Assembly (NCBI GenBank): GCA_934215545.1
Contig: CAKQAD010000027.1
Span: 1 to 19,400, forward strand
Reading direction: 5' to 3'
Source of the DNA: an uncultured Prevotella sp.
GTDB lineage: Bacteria; Bacteroidota; Bacteroidia; Bacteroidales; Bacteroidaceae
Length of the DNA stretch: 19,400 bases
The translations under genes were made by a program, and so were the position numbers. Below, piece after piece: positions 1-6,560 of this stretch. Every line of letters starts with the position of its first letter. Positions within the stretch are counted from its first letter, which is position 1. Under the pieces are notes generated by a model that saw only the letters and a list, made by a program, of their open reading frames with translations, was not told where the DNA came from and ran no database searches.

Positions 1-617
1 AGATGAACACCCGCGTGGACTTCACGCCTATGGTGGACATGATGATGCTTCTTATCACGTTCTTCATGCTCTGTACGTCTTTGGCTAAGCCTCAGACAAT
101 GAACCTGACCATGCCTTCGAACGATGAGAATATCTCTGATAAGGATCGTAACGCCGCTAAGGCATCACAGACCATTACCATCTATGTGTGTGGTAACGAC
201 AAAATCTACCACGTTGATGGCCTACCTAAGTATGACGACCCAACCTGTCTGAAGGAAACTACATGGGGTCAGAAGGGTATCCGCTCGGTGCTCTTCAACC
301 ACATCACTGAGGACGGTTCGCAGCCCGTTAAGGACATTATGATGGCAAAGGAAGCTCTTGACCAGAAGAAGCTTGCTAACCCAGCTGCTTATCCAGAAGA
401 AGTGTACAACGCTGCTCTGACTAAGATTAAGAAGGGTGAGCTCGAATCTGGCAAGGTGCCTACAATGACTATCATTATCAAGTGTACTGACGAGGCATCA
501 TACAAGAATATGGTTGATGCTTTGGACGAGATGACTATCTGCAGTATTGGTACTTATGTCATTGACAAGATCAATGAGCAGGATGCTAAGCTCCTTAGCT
601 CAAGAGGCATCAAGTAA
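1..617 (+). CDS. ExbD/TolR family proton-channel subunit, 5'-truncated
   Basis: ExbD/TolR proteins pair with ExbB in the inner membrane and pass proton-motive force to TonB. The sequence shows the family signature right at the window edge: RVDFTPMVDMMMLLITFF, a membrane segment carrying the conserved Asp (in PMVD) that is essential in characterised ExbD/TolR. A long periplasmic domain of about 170 residues follows. The first ATG (position 3) sits only a few residues before the membrane helix. Family members normally have a short basic cytoplasmic stretch there, so the true start probably lies upstream of the window and this ATG is internal. The stop is 31 nt before tonB, which implies one operon. 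The soluble domain is longer than in E. coli ExbD, as is common in Bacteroidetes, where two exbD genes often precede tonB. Codon use (GCT, AAG, AAC) resembles a well-expressed gene. The family call is secure; which exbD copy this is cannot be told. Confidence 0.88.
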   Translation, partial: MNTRVDFTPMVDMMMLLITFFMLCTSLAKPQTMNLTMPSNDENISDKDRNAAKASQTITIYVCGNDKIYHVDGLPKYDDPTCLKETTWGQKGIRSVLFNHITEDGSQPVKDIMMAKEALDQKKLANPAAYPEEVYNAALTKIKKGELESGKVPTMTIIIKCTDEASYKNMVDALDEMTICSIGTYVIDKINEQDAKLLSSRGIK

Positions 618-648
618 ATGACTAATAATTAAAGAAAGGACAAAGAAA

Positions 649-1482
649 ATGTCAAAAATAGATTTGATATCCAATGAATGGACTGACCTCGTGTTTGAGG
701 GCAGAAACCAGGCATACGGAGCTTATCAGTTGCGTAAGGGCACATCCAAGCGTAACATCTGGTCCCTCATTATCGTTGCCTTTGCTGCAGTACTCCTTTT
801 CCTTGGACTCCAACTTCAAAGAATGGCTGAGGCTAACAAAACTGTCGAGAATACTCAGGCAGTGGAGCTTGCCAAACTCCAGGACAAGAAGAAGGAAGCT
901 AAGGTAGAGAAGAAGGAAGTGGTCAGACAAGAGCCCGAAAAGGTTGTTGAGCAGGTTAAGTCTTCAGTGAAGTTTACCGCACCTATCATTAAAAAGGACA
1001 GCGAGGTGAAGGAAGAAGACGAGATTAAGCTCGACGAGGTACAGAAGAGTGATAAGGCCGTAGGTGCATTTACCGTTGAAGGTAACGACGAAGTAGGTGG
1101 CGCTGTGCTTAAAGCAAAGGAGGATATTGCTGCTCCAGAGCCTCCAAAGCACGTGGTTGAAGAAACTAAGATCTTCACCGTTGTAGAGCAGATGCCTATG
1201 TTCCCTGGCGGCGATCCTGCACTTATGAGATATCTGAGTAGCAACATTCACTACCCAACTGTAGCTGCCGAGAACGGCGTACAGGGTCGTGTTGTTGTAG
1301 GCTTCGTTGTGGAGCGTGATGGTTCTATTACCGATGTGAACGTGCTTCGCTCGGTTGACCCATCGCTCGACCGTGAGGCTATGCGCGTGGTAAAGAGCAT
1401 GCCAAGATGGCAGCCGGGCAAGCAGAACGGCTCTGCAGTGCGTGTTAAGTACCAGGTGCCTGTATCATTCCGCTTACAGTAA
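649..1482 (+). CDS. tonB: TonB energy transducer (full length)
   Basis: TonB couples the ExbB/ExbD proton channel to outer-membrane TonB-dependent receptors. The N-terminal stretch (residues 1-35, with FEGRNQAYGAYQLRK) is the typical Bacteroidetes TonB start. It is followed by one membrane helix at about residues 37-56, then a Lys/Glu/Val-rich periplasmic linker (about 65-165) and a C-terminal TonB domain (about 175-277). That domain contains PMFPGG, NIHYP, GRVVVGFVVERDG and the terminal KYQVPVSFRLQ, a family pattern in which the last strands contact the receptor's TonB box. It follows the ExbD gene at 31 nt. The start is supported because nothing upstream extends the frame with family sequence. 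The segment from residue 154 onward is duplicated in the next gene, including an exact 50-bp match (1342-1391 with 1934-1983). Identification is secure. Confidence 0.95.
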   Translation: MSKIDLISNEWTDLVFEGRNQAYGAYQLRKGTSKRNIWSLIIVAFAAVLLFLGLQLQRMAEANKTVENTQAVELAKLQDKKKEAKVEKKEVVRQEPEKVVEQVKSSVKFTAPIIKKDSEVKEEDEIKLDEVQKSDKAVGAFTVEGNDEVGGAVLKAKEDIAAPEPPKHVVEETKIFTVVEQMPMFPGGDPALMRYLSSNIHYPTVAAENGVQGRVVVGFVVERDGSITDVNVLRSVDPSLDREAMRVVKSMPRWQPGKQNGSAVRVKYQVPVSFRLQ

Positions 1483-1503
1483 ACACTCGAATAGTTGCAC
1501 CGA

Positions 1504-1533
1504 GCAATTTCTCCCACTATCGGGAGATATTGC
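1504..1533 (+). other. Hairpin in the tonB 3' flank
   Basis: Twenty-one bases after the tonB stop, a 12-position stem (GCAATTTCTCCC with GGGAGATATTGC, one T/T mismatch) encloses a 6-nt loop. No T-tract follows, so it does not look like a standard terminator. An 11-bp direct repeat, GAGCAATTTCT, starts inside the left arm (1502-1512) and recurs just after the hairpin (1537-1547). A role in mRNA 3' stability or partial termination is inference. Confidence 0.5.
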
Positions 1534-1570
1534 CCGGAGCAATTTCTAAAAGACAAATAATTTAGGATAA

Positions 1571-1608
1571 GGCGTTATTTCTTTCGAGGTAATAACGCCA
1601 ATCTTTTT
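1571..1608 (+). promoter_or_regulatory. Leader hairpin plus T-tract before the short tonB (copy 1)
   Basis: A perfect 9-bp stem (GGCGTTATT at 1571-1579, AATAACGCC at 1591-1599) with an 11-nt loop is followed after 4 nt by TTTTT (1604-1608), ending 16 nt before the next ATG. The same element lies exactly 620 bp downstream before the PstS-like gene. The shape fits a weak intrinsic terminator or attenuator inside the operon. Its low GC content and 4-nt gap before the T-run argue for partial rather than full termination. Confidence 0.55.
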
Positions 1609-1624
1609 ATTAAACGGAATAACG

Positions 1625-2074
1625 ATGAAAATCAATTCATTTCTTGCTTTCGTAATTATAGTTGTAGTGGCAGTGGCAGCTTTTTTCGTAGGTGTAGAAA
1701 TTAAAGCAAAGAAGGATATTGCTATTTCTGAGCCTCCAAAGCATGTAGTTGAAGATACTAAGGTATTCATCGTTGTAGAGCAGATGCCTTTGTTTCCTGG
1801 CGGTGATGCTGCACTTATGGAATATCTGAGTAGTAACATACACTACCCTGCGGAGGCAGCCAAGAAAGGCGTACAGGGTCGTATTGTTGTAAGCTTCATT
1901 GTGGAGCGCGATGGCTCTTTGTCAGATGTACATGTGCTTCGCTCGGTTGACCCATCGCTCGACCGTGAGGCTATGCGCGTGGTGAAGAGCATGCCTAAGT
2001 GGCAGCCTGGCAAGCAGAATGGAGCTACTGTGCGTGTCAAGTATCAGGTGCCTGTATTATTCCGTTTAAAGTAA
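1625..2074 (+). CDS. Short TonB C-terminal-domain protein, chimeric duplicate
   Basis: This 149-residue protein has a hydrophobic N-terminus (residues about 4-24, no lipobox Cys), so it is either anchored in the inner membrane or exported. It joins almost directly to a complete TonB C-terminal domain (about residues 45-149, with PLFPGG, NIHYP, GRIVVSFIVERDG, ending YQVPVLFRLK). Residues from about 26 on match tonB residues from about 154 on, in places identically at the DNA level. The first 17-20 codons and the 60-nt leader instead align without gaps to the start of the PstS-like gene. It lacks the FEGRNQAYGAY N-terminus used by the full TonB and nearly all of the long linker. Canonical energy transduction is therefore doubtful. 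It may bind receptors as a modulator, be a decoy, or be drifting. The open frame and conserved domain motifs suggest it is still selected. Confidence 0.85.
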   Translation: MKINSFLAFVIIVVVAVAAFFVGVEIKAKKDIAISEPPKHVVEDTKVFIVVEQMPLFPGGDAALMEYLSSNIHYPAEAAKKGVQGRIVVSFIVERDGSLSDVHVLRSVDPSLDREAMRVVKSMPKWQPGKQNGATVRVKYQVPVLFRLK

Positions 2075-2190
2075 TCGCTCTATAATAATTGCACTAATTG
2101 CTGCAAATTGTTGTAACGAGTGAACAACTCTACTATACAAAGTATATTCTTGGTACAATATAATTATAAAAGGTAATGAATCTAAGATAA

Positions 2191-2228
2191 GTCGTTATCC
2201 ATTTAGATATCATAACGTCAATCTTTTT
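2191..2228 (+). promoter_or_regulatory. Leader hairpin plus T-tract before the PstS-like gene (copy 2)
   Basis: This is the second copy of the leader element at 1571-1608. The core stem is CGTTAT (2193-2198) with ATAACG (2212-2217), then a T/T mismatch and a closing G-C pair. TTTTT follows at 2224-2228, 16 nt before the ATG. The stem is weaker than in copy 1. Substitutions in the two arms partly keep pairing, which hints that the fold matters. Confidence 0.45.
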
Positions 2229-2244
2229 ATTCAAAGAAACAACA

Positions 2245-3207
2245 ATGAAAAACAAAGTATCTGTAACTTTCGTAATCGCACTTGTTGTGGCAGTATTCGT
2301 GCTCGCATCATGCGGACCAAAGAAGCGCAAAGACGGACGCACCGACACCAACTCGTCGGGAATGATAAGCTTTGCCGTTGACGAAAGTTTCTCACCCATA
2401 GTCGACGAGCTCAAGCAGGTGTTTGAGATGCAATGTCCAAATGCCAAGGTGAACCCTATATACACTAATGAGGTGGACGGAGTGAACATGCTCCTCAAAG
2501 GAAAGGTGATGCTCACCATCACATCCCGCAATTTTACTCAAAAAGAATACGATTATCTGAAGGGAACCGACCAGCTGCCAGAGGCAGTGCCTTTGGCATA
2601 TGATGGTATGGCTCTCATCTGCAACAATAAAAACCTCGACTCTTGCATCACTGTCAACGACATCAAAGCCGTGCTCAGTGGCAAGAAGACAAAATGGAGC
2701 GAGGTGAATCCCGGCTCAAAGCTTGGCGAGATATGGGTGTGCTTTGACAACAAGAAGTCGGCAGCTGTCGACTATTGCTGCGACTCCATACTTGGCGGAA
2801 AGCCTATCGACAGTCCTAATGTGTTTGCTGCCAAAGACTCTAAAGATGTTATCGACTATGTGGCACGCACCCCAAATGCCATTGGCGTGATTGGCAGCAA
2901 CTGGCTCAACGACAAGCGCGACACCACCAATACCACATGGAACAAAGACATCACCGTGATGTCGGTGTCGAAACTCGACAAAGCCACACCTATGAACTCA
3001 TGGAAGCCCTATCAGGCATGGCTTCTTAATGGTCGTTATCCATTTGTGCGTACAATTTATGCACTGCTCAACGACCCGGCACGCGGATTGCCTTGGGGAT
3101 TTGCACACTTCATAGAGCAGCCCCGCGGACAGCTTATAGTGTTTAAGGCAGGACTTCTGCCCACACGAGGCGAGATAGCCATACGCGATGTCAATGTCAA
3201 TAATTGA
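2245..3207 (+). CDS. PstS-like periplasmic substrate-binding lipoprotein
   Basis: This looks like a periplasmic binding protein of the phosphate-binding (PstS, PBP-like) superfamily. The N-terminus is a lipoprotein signal with lipobox LASC (Cys about residue 23), so the mature protein is a lipoprotein. The body shows the PstS-type pattern: ISFAVDESFSPIVDELKQVF for the first beta-alpha unit, LLKGKVMLTITSRNFT, then VPLAYDGMALICNNKN and AVLSGKKTKWSEV. The last two match the family's 'vA.Dgia.ivnp.n' and 'if.Gk...W.ev' signatures. ANAIGVIGSNWLN-like and NGRYPFVRTIYALL segments are also typical. No PstA, PstB or PstC genes are nearby. It sits in the exb-tonB cluster instead, so a TonB-linked role or a ligand other than phosphate is possible. 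The ligand cannot be read from the sequence. The 5' end shares leader and signal codons with the preceding short tonB. Confidence 0.8.
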   Translation: MKNKVSVTFVIALVVAVFVLASCGPKKRKDGRTDTNSSGMISFAVDESFSPIVDELKQVFEMQCPNAKVNPIYTNEVDGVNMLLKGKVMLTITSRNFTQKEYDYLKGTDQLPEAVPLAYDGMALICNNKNLDSCITVNDIKAVLSGKKTKWSEVNPGSKLGEIWVCFDNKKSAAVDYCCDSILGGKPIDSPNVFAAKDSKDVIDYVARTPNAIGVIGSNWLNDKRDTTNTTWNKDITVMSVSKLDKATPMNSWKPYQAWLLNGRYPFVRTIYALLNDPARGLPWGFAHFIEQPRGQLIVFKAGLLPTRGEIAIRDVNVNN

Positions 3208-3283
3208 CCCTATTGACCGACAAATATTATTGAATAAAAGCAAAAATGGCTTAATATAATGCATTTTGGGAGCATCAGCATTA

Positions 3284-3323
3284 AACCAATTGCACTATGA
3301 AGCGTCACAATGCCAAAGAATAA
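3284..3323 (+). repeat. Duplicated start-site motif and 8-codon mini-ORF before the TPR gene
   Basis: The 19 bases at 3284-3302 match the 19 bases across the TPR gene start (3456-3474) at 17 positions, including ATTG.ACTATGAA. The upstream copy opens a frame of 8 codons (MKRHNAKE, 3297-3323) and then stops. It could be the relic of a duplicated gene start, a short leader peptide, or coincidence in AT-rich DNA. Confidence 0.3.
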
Positions 3324-3468
3324 TAATATGTAACACAATAAAACAAGGAAAGTAGAGTTAGAATTTATAGACATTAGCAACAATACAAACGCAATAGATG
3401 TATGGCTGGTAGAGGCTACATGTTTGTAGATTAGGGAAAGCAATAACAAACCATAAAACAATTGAACT

Positions 3469-4893
3469 ATGAAAGCAACAAAATATTTAGTAGCAGGGGC
3501 TCTGATGCTTAGCTTAGCTGCCCCAACAATGGCACAGGACGTTAAGGCGCAGATAGATGCCATTACAAAAGTAGTGATTGATGCCAATGGCGATGCAGTA
3601 GCCACAAAGCAGCAAATCAAGGAGTTTATTAAGCAGAACAAGAAAGATGCCGTTGCCATTGCAGGCTTAGGACGTGCTTTCTTTACTGCCAAAAACTACG
3701 AGACTGCAAAGCTCTATGCCGACCAGGCCATTAAGGTGAACAAGAACTGTGGCGCAGGTTATATCCTCCACGGCGATATTGCATCGGCAGAAGAGAATGG
3801 TGGAGAGGCTGCCAACTGGTATCAGATGTCTACTACCTACGATTCTTCTAACGATATTGCTTACGTTAAGTATGCACGCGTATATCAGAAGGTAGACCCT
3901 AAGGGTGCTGTAGAGATGCTTGAGAAGCTCCGTGCCGTGAAGCCCGACTATCCAGTAGAGGCTGCAGCCGGTTATATGTTCTCTTCAAACAACCAGCTCA
4001 AGACAGCTATGCAATGGTATGACCAGGTGAAGGATGTGACTACCCTCGACGACTATATCCTCTTCGACTATGCTTCTACATCGTATGTGCTTGAGCAGTA
4101 CGACAAGGCGCTTAAGCTCACTGCTGCTGGTTTGCAGAAATATCCTAAGTACACATCGTTCAACCGTATCGGTCTTTATGCTTCCGACAAGCAGAAGGCT
4201 TATGCCGACGCAGTGACCTATGGTAACAACCTCTTCAACACCACCGACACCATCAAATACACTGTAAACGACTATATCTACTATGGTGATGCCTTGGAGA
4301 ATGTAGGACGTGTTGACGATGCAGTAGCTGCCTACAAGCATATTGCAGAGATTGATGCCAACAACCACGATGGATTCAAATATATCGCTATAGCTAATGT
4401 AAAGGCAAAGCGTTTCACCGAGGCAGTTGACGCATATCGTCAGTATATCGCTGCAGTAGGCGACCAAACAAACTATAAAGATCTTGATGCAATTGCCGAT
4501 GTTTACATCGACGAGGCTACACAGGAAGGTATAACCGATGAAGCTAAGGTAGCTGCATTCGAGAATGCTGATAAGGTATATGGCGAGATGGCAGAGAAGT
4601 TTGAAAACACCAAGTACTATGCAGCATGGAAGCGCGCTCTCATGAACCACCAAATCAACCCAGATGTAAAGGTGGGTCGTGCATTGCCTTTCTATAAGAA
4701 CTACATTGAGCTTGTAGAGCCTAAGGCCGACAAGACCGAGACCGAGGTAGGACGTCTTGCCATATCTTACACATATCTTGCAGTCCACTACATCCAGAAT
4801 GACAAGAAGGCAGAGGCCAAGCAGTGGGCAGCCAAGCTTCTTGAGATTCGTCCTGACGATGCAAACGGAAAGCAGATAATGGAGCTGAAGTAA
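3469..4893 (+). CDS. Periplasmic tetratricopeptide-repeat (TPR) protein
   Basis: This is a 474-residue secreted protein. A signal peptide spans residues 1-22 with cleavage at about TMA/Q and no lipobox. The rest is helical, with several TPR-like units, for example AKNYETAKLYADQAIKVN (residues about 73-90), LEQYDKALKLTAAGLQKYP and AKRFTEAVDAYRQYI. TPR domains are protein-binding scaffolds; no enzymatic motif is visible. It follows the PstS-like gene after a 261-bp spacer in which no clear promoter was found, and is followed by a strong terminator, so it closes the ExbD-TonB-PstS-like group. TPR proteins of this type are often found beside exb/tonB clusters in Bacteroidetes. The gene at 17441-19009 is a diverged paralog. 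Codon use suggests good expression. The TPR architecture is confident; the partner is unknown. Confidence 0.85.
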   Translation: MKATKYLVAGALMLSLAAPTMAQDVKAQIDAITKVVIDANGDAVATKQQIKEFIKQNKKDAVAIAGLGRAFFTAKNYETAKLYADQAIKVNKNCGAGYILHGDIASAEENGGEAANWYQMSTTYDSSNDIAYVKYARVYQKVDPKGAVEMLEKLRAVKPDYPVEAAAGYMFSSNNQLKTAMQWYDQVKDVTTLDDYILFDYASTSYVLEQYDKALKLTAAGLQKYPKYTSFNRIGLYASDKQKAYADAVTYGNNLFNTTDTIKYTVNDYIYYGDALENVGRVDDAVAAYKHIAEIDANNHDGFKYIAIANVKAKRFTEAVDAYRQYIAAVGDQTNYKDLDAIADVYIDEATQEGITDEAKVAAFENADKVYGEMAEKFENTKYYAAWKRALMNHQINPDVKVGRALPFYKNYIELVEPKADKTETEVGRLAISYTYLAVHYIQNDKKAEAKQWAAKLLEIRPDDANGKQIMELK

Positions 4894-4935
4894 TAGCACC
4901 GAAATAGAAACAATTAATTCTTCAATAAATGATAT

Positions 4936-4979
4936 TCATGGCAAGGATGCACTGAGCAACCTTGCCATGATTTTTGTTT
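4936..4979 (+). terminator. Intrinsic terminator after the TPR gene
   Basis: An 11-bp perfect stem (TCATGGCAAGG at 4936-4946, CCTTGCCATGA at 4960-4970) with a 13-nt loop runs directly into TTTTTGTTT. It lies 42 nt after the TPR stop codon. This is a textbook rho-independent terminator and separates the exb/tonB group from the fimbrial operon. Confidence 0.88.
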
Positions 4980-5060
4980 AGTGGTTTACCAACTGTTCTG
5001 ATAGAGTTGCATAAAATACCTTTTCGAAGACGAGAGAAAAATCATGCCCTTGTTTCCTAT

Positions 5061-5142
5061 ATGTTAATAATATCAAAAGTGATTAATATGATTGATTTCT
5101 GTGGTTAATATACCAAAAATGGTGATTAGTATAATTTTTATC
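5061..5142 (+). repeat. Phased ~21-bp direct repeats upstream of the fimbrial promoter
   Basis: Three clear units begin at 5079 (GTGATTAATATGATT), 5101 (GTGGTTAATATACC) and 5122 (GTGATTAGTATAATT), spaced 22 and 21 bp. A weaker unit (ATGTTAATAATATC) begins at 5061. Spacing near two helical turns would place the repeats on one face of the DNA, as in activator or repressor arrays. They end about 100 bp before the -7 box. The function is inferred. Confidence 0.55.
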
Positions 5143-5241
5143 AAGTTAGACAACCCTATATGTTGTTCGTGCCAACAATCGGACAAAGTTAAATTTCGGA
5201 ATTTTAACACACCAATATTCTTTACTGACCTTTTTTTTAAT

Positions 5242-5249
5242 TAAATTTG
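5242..5249 (+). promoter_or_regulatory. Bacteroidetes -7 box for the fimbrial operon
   Basis: TAAATTTG is a perfect match to the Bacteroidetes consensus TAnnTTTG. The -33 region is weak: no TTTG at the usual spacing, only T-rich sequence from about 5219. A transcript would start near 5254-5257, giving a leader of about 40 nt. It is the best promoter candidate for the genes from 5295 onward. Confidence 0.6.
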
Positions 5250-5294
5250 CAATCGCAGTAAAAAAATCAACTAAACATATCTAATAAATATAGC

Positions 5295-6560
5295 GTGAAG
5301 GTTATAAAAATCAAATACCTCCTAATAGTTCTTTTTGTTATTTTTCTCTTGCCGCAACATGCTAAGAGTCAGATGTTTGAGACACGTTCAGGAGTAGATA
5401 CATTGAAGTGGAGTGAGCGATTGTCGCTTCACACTAATATAGTAAATTGGACACTTCTTGTTCCAAACATCGGCGTAGAGTTCGACATACGCAACACCAA
5501 CTGGAACCGTTGGGTAGTAGGTTTCAACGTACAGTCGCGTTGGAAGACCACTTCAACATTCAATCAGCCCCATTTCTATCATGTGCAGGAGGCTCGTGTT
5601 TACTTCCGCAACTATTGGCGAACACGCCAGATTGACGAGTCGACAGGTGTTAAGGCACATACAAACTTTTTTGATAGATTGTTTTCTTGTCGCCGCAGAG
5701 CGGTGAAGCACACACAAACCACCTATTACCGAGGCTTTTATGCATCGGTTACCGATTTCTCTTATAAGATTAAAGGATGGCACGGACGTCAAGGCAAGGC
5801 CCTGTCGGCAGGTGTCACCTATGGTATATTGCGTCCGCTCTACACCTTCACGTCGGGCAACAGTCTGAACCTTGACTTCGGTGTTGACGTAGGAATGGTA
5901 ATGAGCAATGTCGACAGATTTCATATGGAAGGCGATGACTGCTATGTGCTCGACCGTCCAGGCAAATGGAAGATAACCCCTTACCCCCTCCCCACTGAGG
6001 CAAGGGTAGGATTGGTGTATCGCTTTGGCAAATACCCAATCTCCAAGAAATACCGTTGGCGTTATGATGTTGATTTGGCTTATCAAGAGAGTCTTATCAG
6101 TGCTGAGGCAGAGCGCAAGCGTAGAGCCGACAGTGTGGCTACAGCCCGCGAGACCTACAACACTATCTACAACGACTTCATCGAGAAGTATGACAGCATA
6201 GCAAAGATAAATGCCAAGGCTGCCGAGCTCAACAAGATAGAAATGGCAAAGCGCAAGGCAGCCCTTGATGCCCAAAAAGCCGAAGCCCAAGCAAAGGCAA
6301 AAGCCGACAAGGCAGCTGCTGCAGCTGCAGCAAAGGAAGAGAAGGCAAAGGCAAAAGCCAAGAAAGACGACGCAACGCCAGCCGCCCCGTCTGCCGACGA
6401 CTCGGCAGCGCCAGCTGACGATAACAATGCTGCAAATACTGACCCCCAACAAGAGTCTACCGACCCCCAACAAGAGTCAGCATCCAGCGAGCAGAATGTA
6501 AATGATAATCAGCCAGAGGCAAATGTAAATGAGCCGGAAGAAGGAAAGGAAACGAAATAA
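5295..6560 (+). CDS. DUF3575-type outer-membrane protein with long helical/acidic tail
   Basis: First gene of the fimbrial operon. It starts with GTG; this start is chosen because it gives a complete signal peptide (MKVIKIKYLLIVLFVIFLLP, cleavage near AKS/Q), while the next in-frame ATG lies after that signal. Residues about 40-250 resemble the DUF3575 family, a beta-rich, barrel-like protein common in Bacteroidales fimbrial loci: LHTNIVNWTLLVPNIGVEFD, alternating hydrophobic strands, and ending ARVGLVYRFG. The 184-residue protein at 12081 is a paralog. Unusually, a 160-residue extension follows: a Lys/Ala/Glu-rich helix (about 270-355, with an eight-residue Ala run) and a disordered Ala/Pro/Asp then Gln/Glu/Asn tail. 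The tail holds a perfect heptapeptide duplication, TDPQQES twice. The helix may reach into the periplasm like a spacer. An anchoring or assembly role is inferred. Its stop overlaps the next start by 1 nt (TAATG), implying coupling. Confidence 0.8.
   Translation: MKVIKIKYLLIVLFVIFLLPQHAKSQMFETRSGVDTLKWSERLSLHTNIVNWTLLVPNIGVEFDIRNTNWNRWVVGFNVQSRWKTTSTFNQPHFYHVQEARVYFRNYWRTRQIDESTGVKAHTNFFDRLFSCRRRAVKHTQTTYYRGFYASVTDFSYKIKGWHGRQGKALSAGVTYGILRPLYTFTSGNSLNLDFGVDVGMVMSNVDRFHMEGDDCYVLDRPGKWKITPYPLPTEARVGLVYRFGKYPISKKYRWRYDVDLAYQESLISAEAERKRRADSVATARETYNTIYNDFIEKYDSIAKINAKAAELNKIEMAKRKAALDAQKAEAQAKAKADKAAAAAAAKEEKAKAKAKKDDATPAAPSADDSAAPADDNNAANTDPQQESTDPQQESASSEQNVNDNQPEANVNEPEEGKETK
6438..6479 (+). 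repeat. 21-bp tandem duplication inside the tail of the DUF3575 protein
   Basis: Two adjacent 21-bp units (6438-6458 and 6459-6479) differ at two positions and encode TDPQQES twice. The period keeps frame, so copy number could change by slippage without breaking the protein. Confidence 0.85.

Larger units (their letters stand above)
4980..5294. other. AT-rich intergenic regulatory interval
   Basis: No credible gene lies between the terminator and the first fimbrial gene. The interval is strongly AT-rich and holds the phased repeat block (5061-5142) and the -7 box (5242-5249), both listed separately. The remaining sequence (4980-5058 and 5143-5241) shows no recognisable element apart from a short inverted repeat TTGTT/AACAA near 5164. 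Confidence 0.6.

Noticed and set aside
3197..3233. 8-bp inverted repeat TCAATAAT/ATTATTGA at the PstS-like gene stop
   Set aside because: An all-AT-rich short stem over a 21-nt loop, with no T-run; likely chance.
3985..4899. A 304-codon open frame on the minus strand
   Set aside because: It lies entirely opposite the TPR gene, is Cys/Val/Leu/Ile-rich as expected from the reverse of biased codons, and has no recognisable domain.
5061..5142. CRISPR-like array
   Set aside because: The units are short, imperfect and spaced at 21-22 bp with no unique spacers of typical length and no cas genes.
5553..6473. A 306-codon open frame on the minus strand
   Set aside because: It is antisense to the DUF3575 gene, and its Cys/Leu/Gly-rich composition mirrors the Ala/Lys-rich tail. 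No start context or family signature.
6265..6501. Alternative + strand frame rich in Lys/Gln/Pro
   Set aside because: It is a frame-shifted reading of the low-complexity DUF3575 tail, without its own start context or conserved motif.
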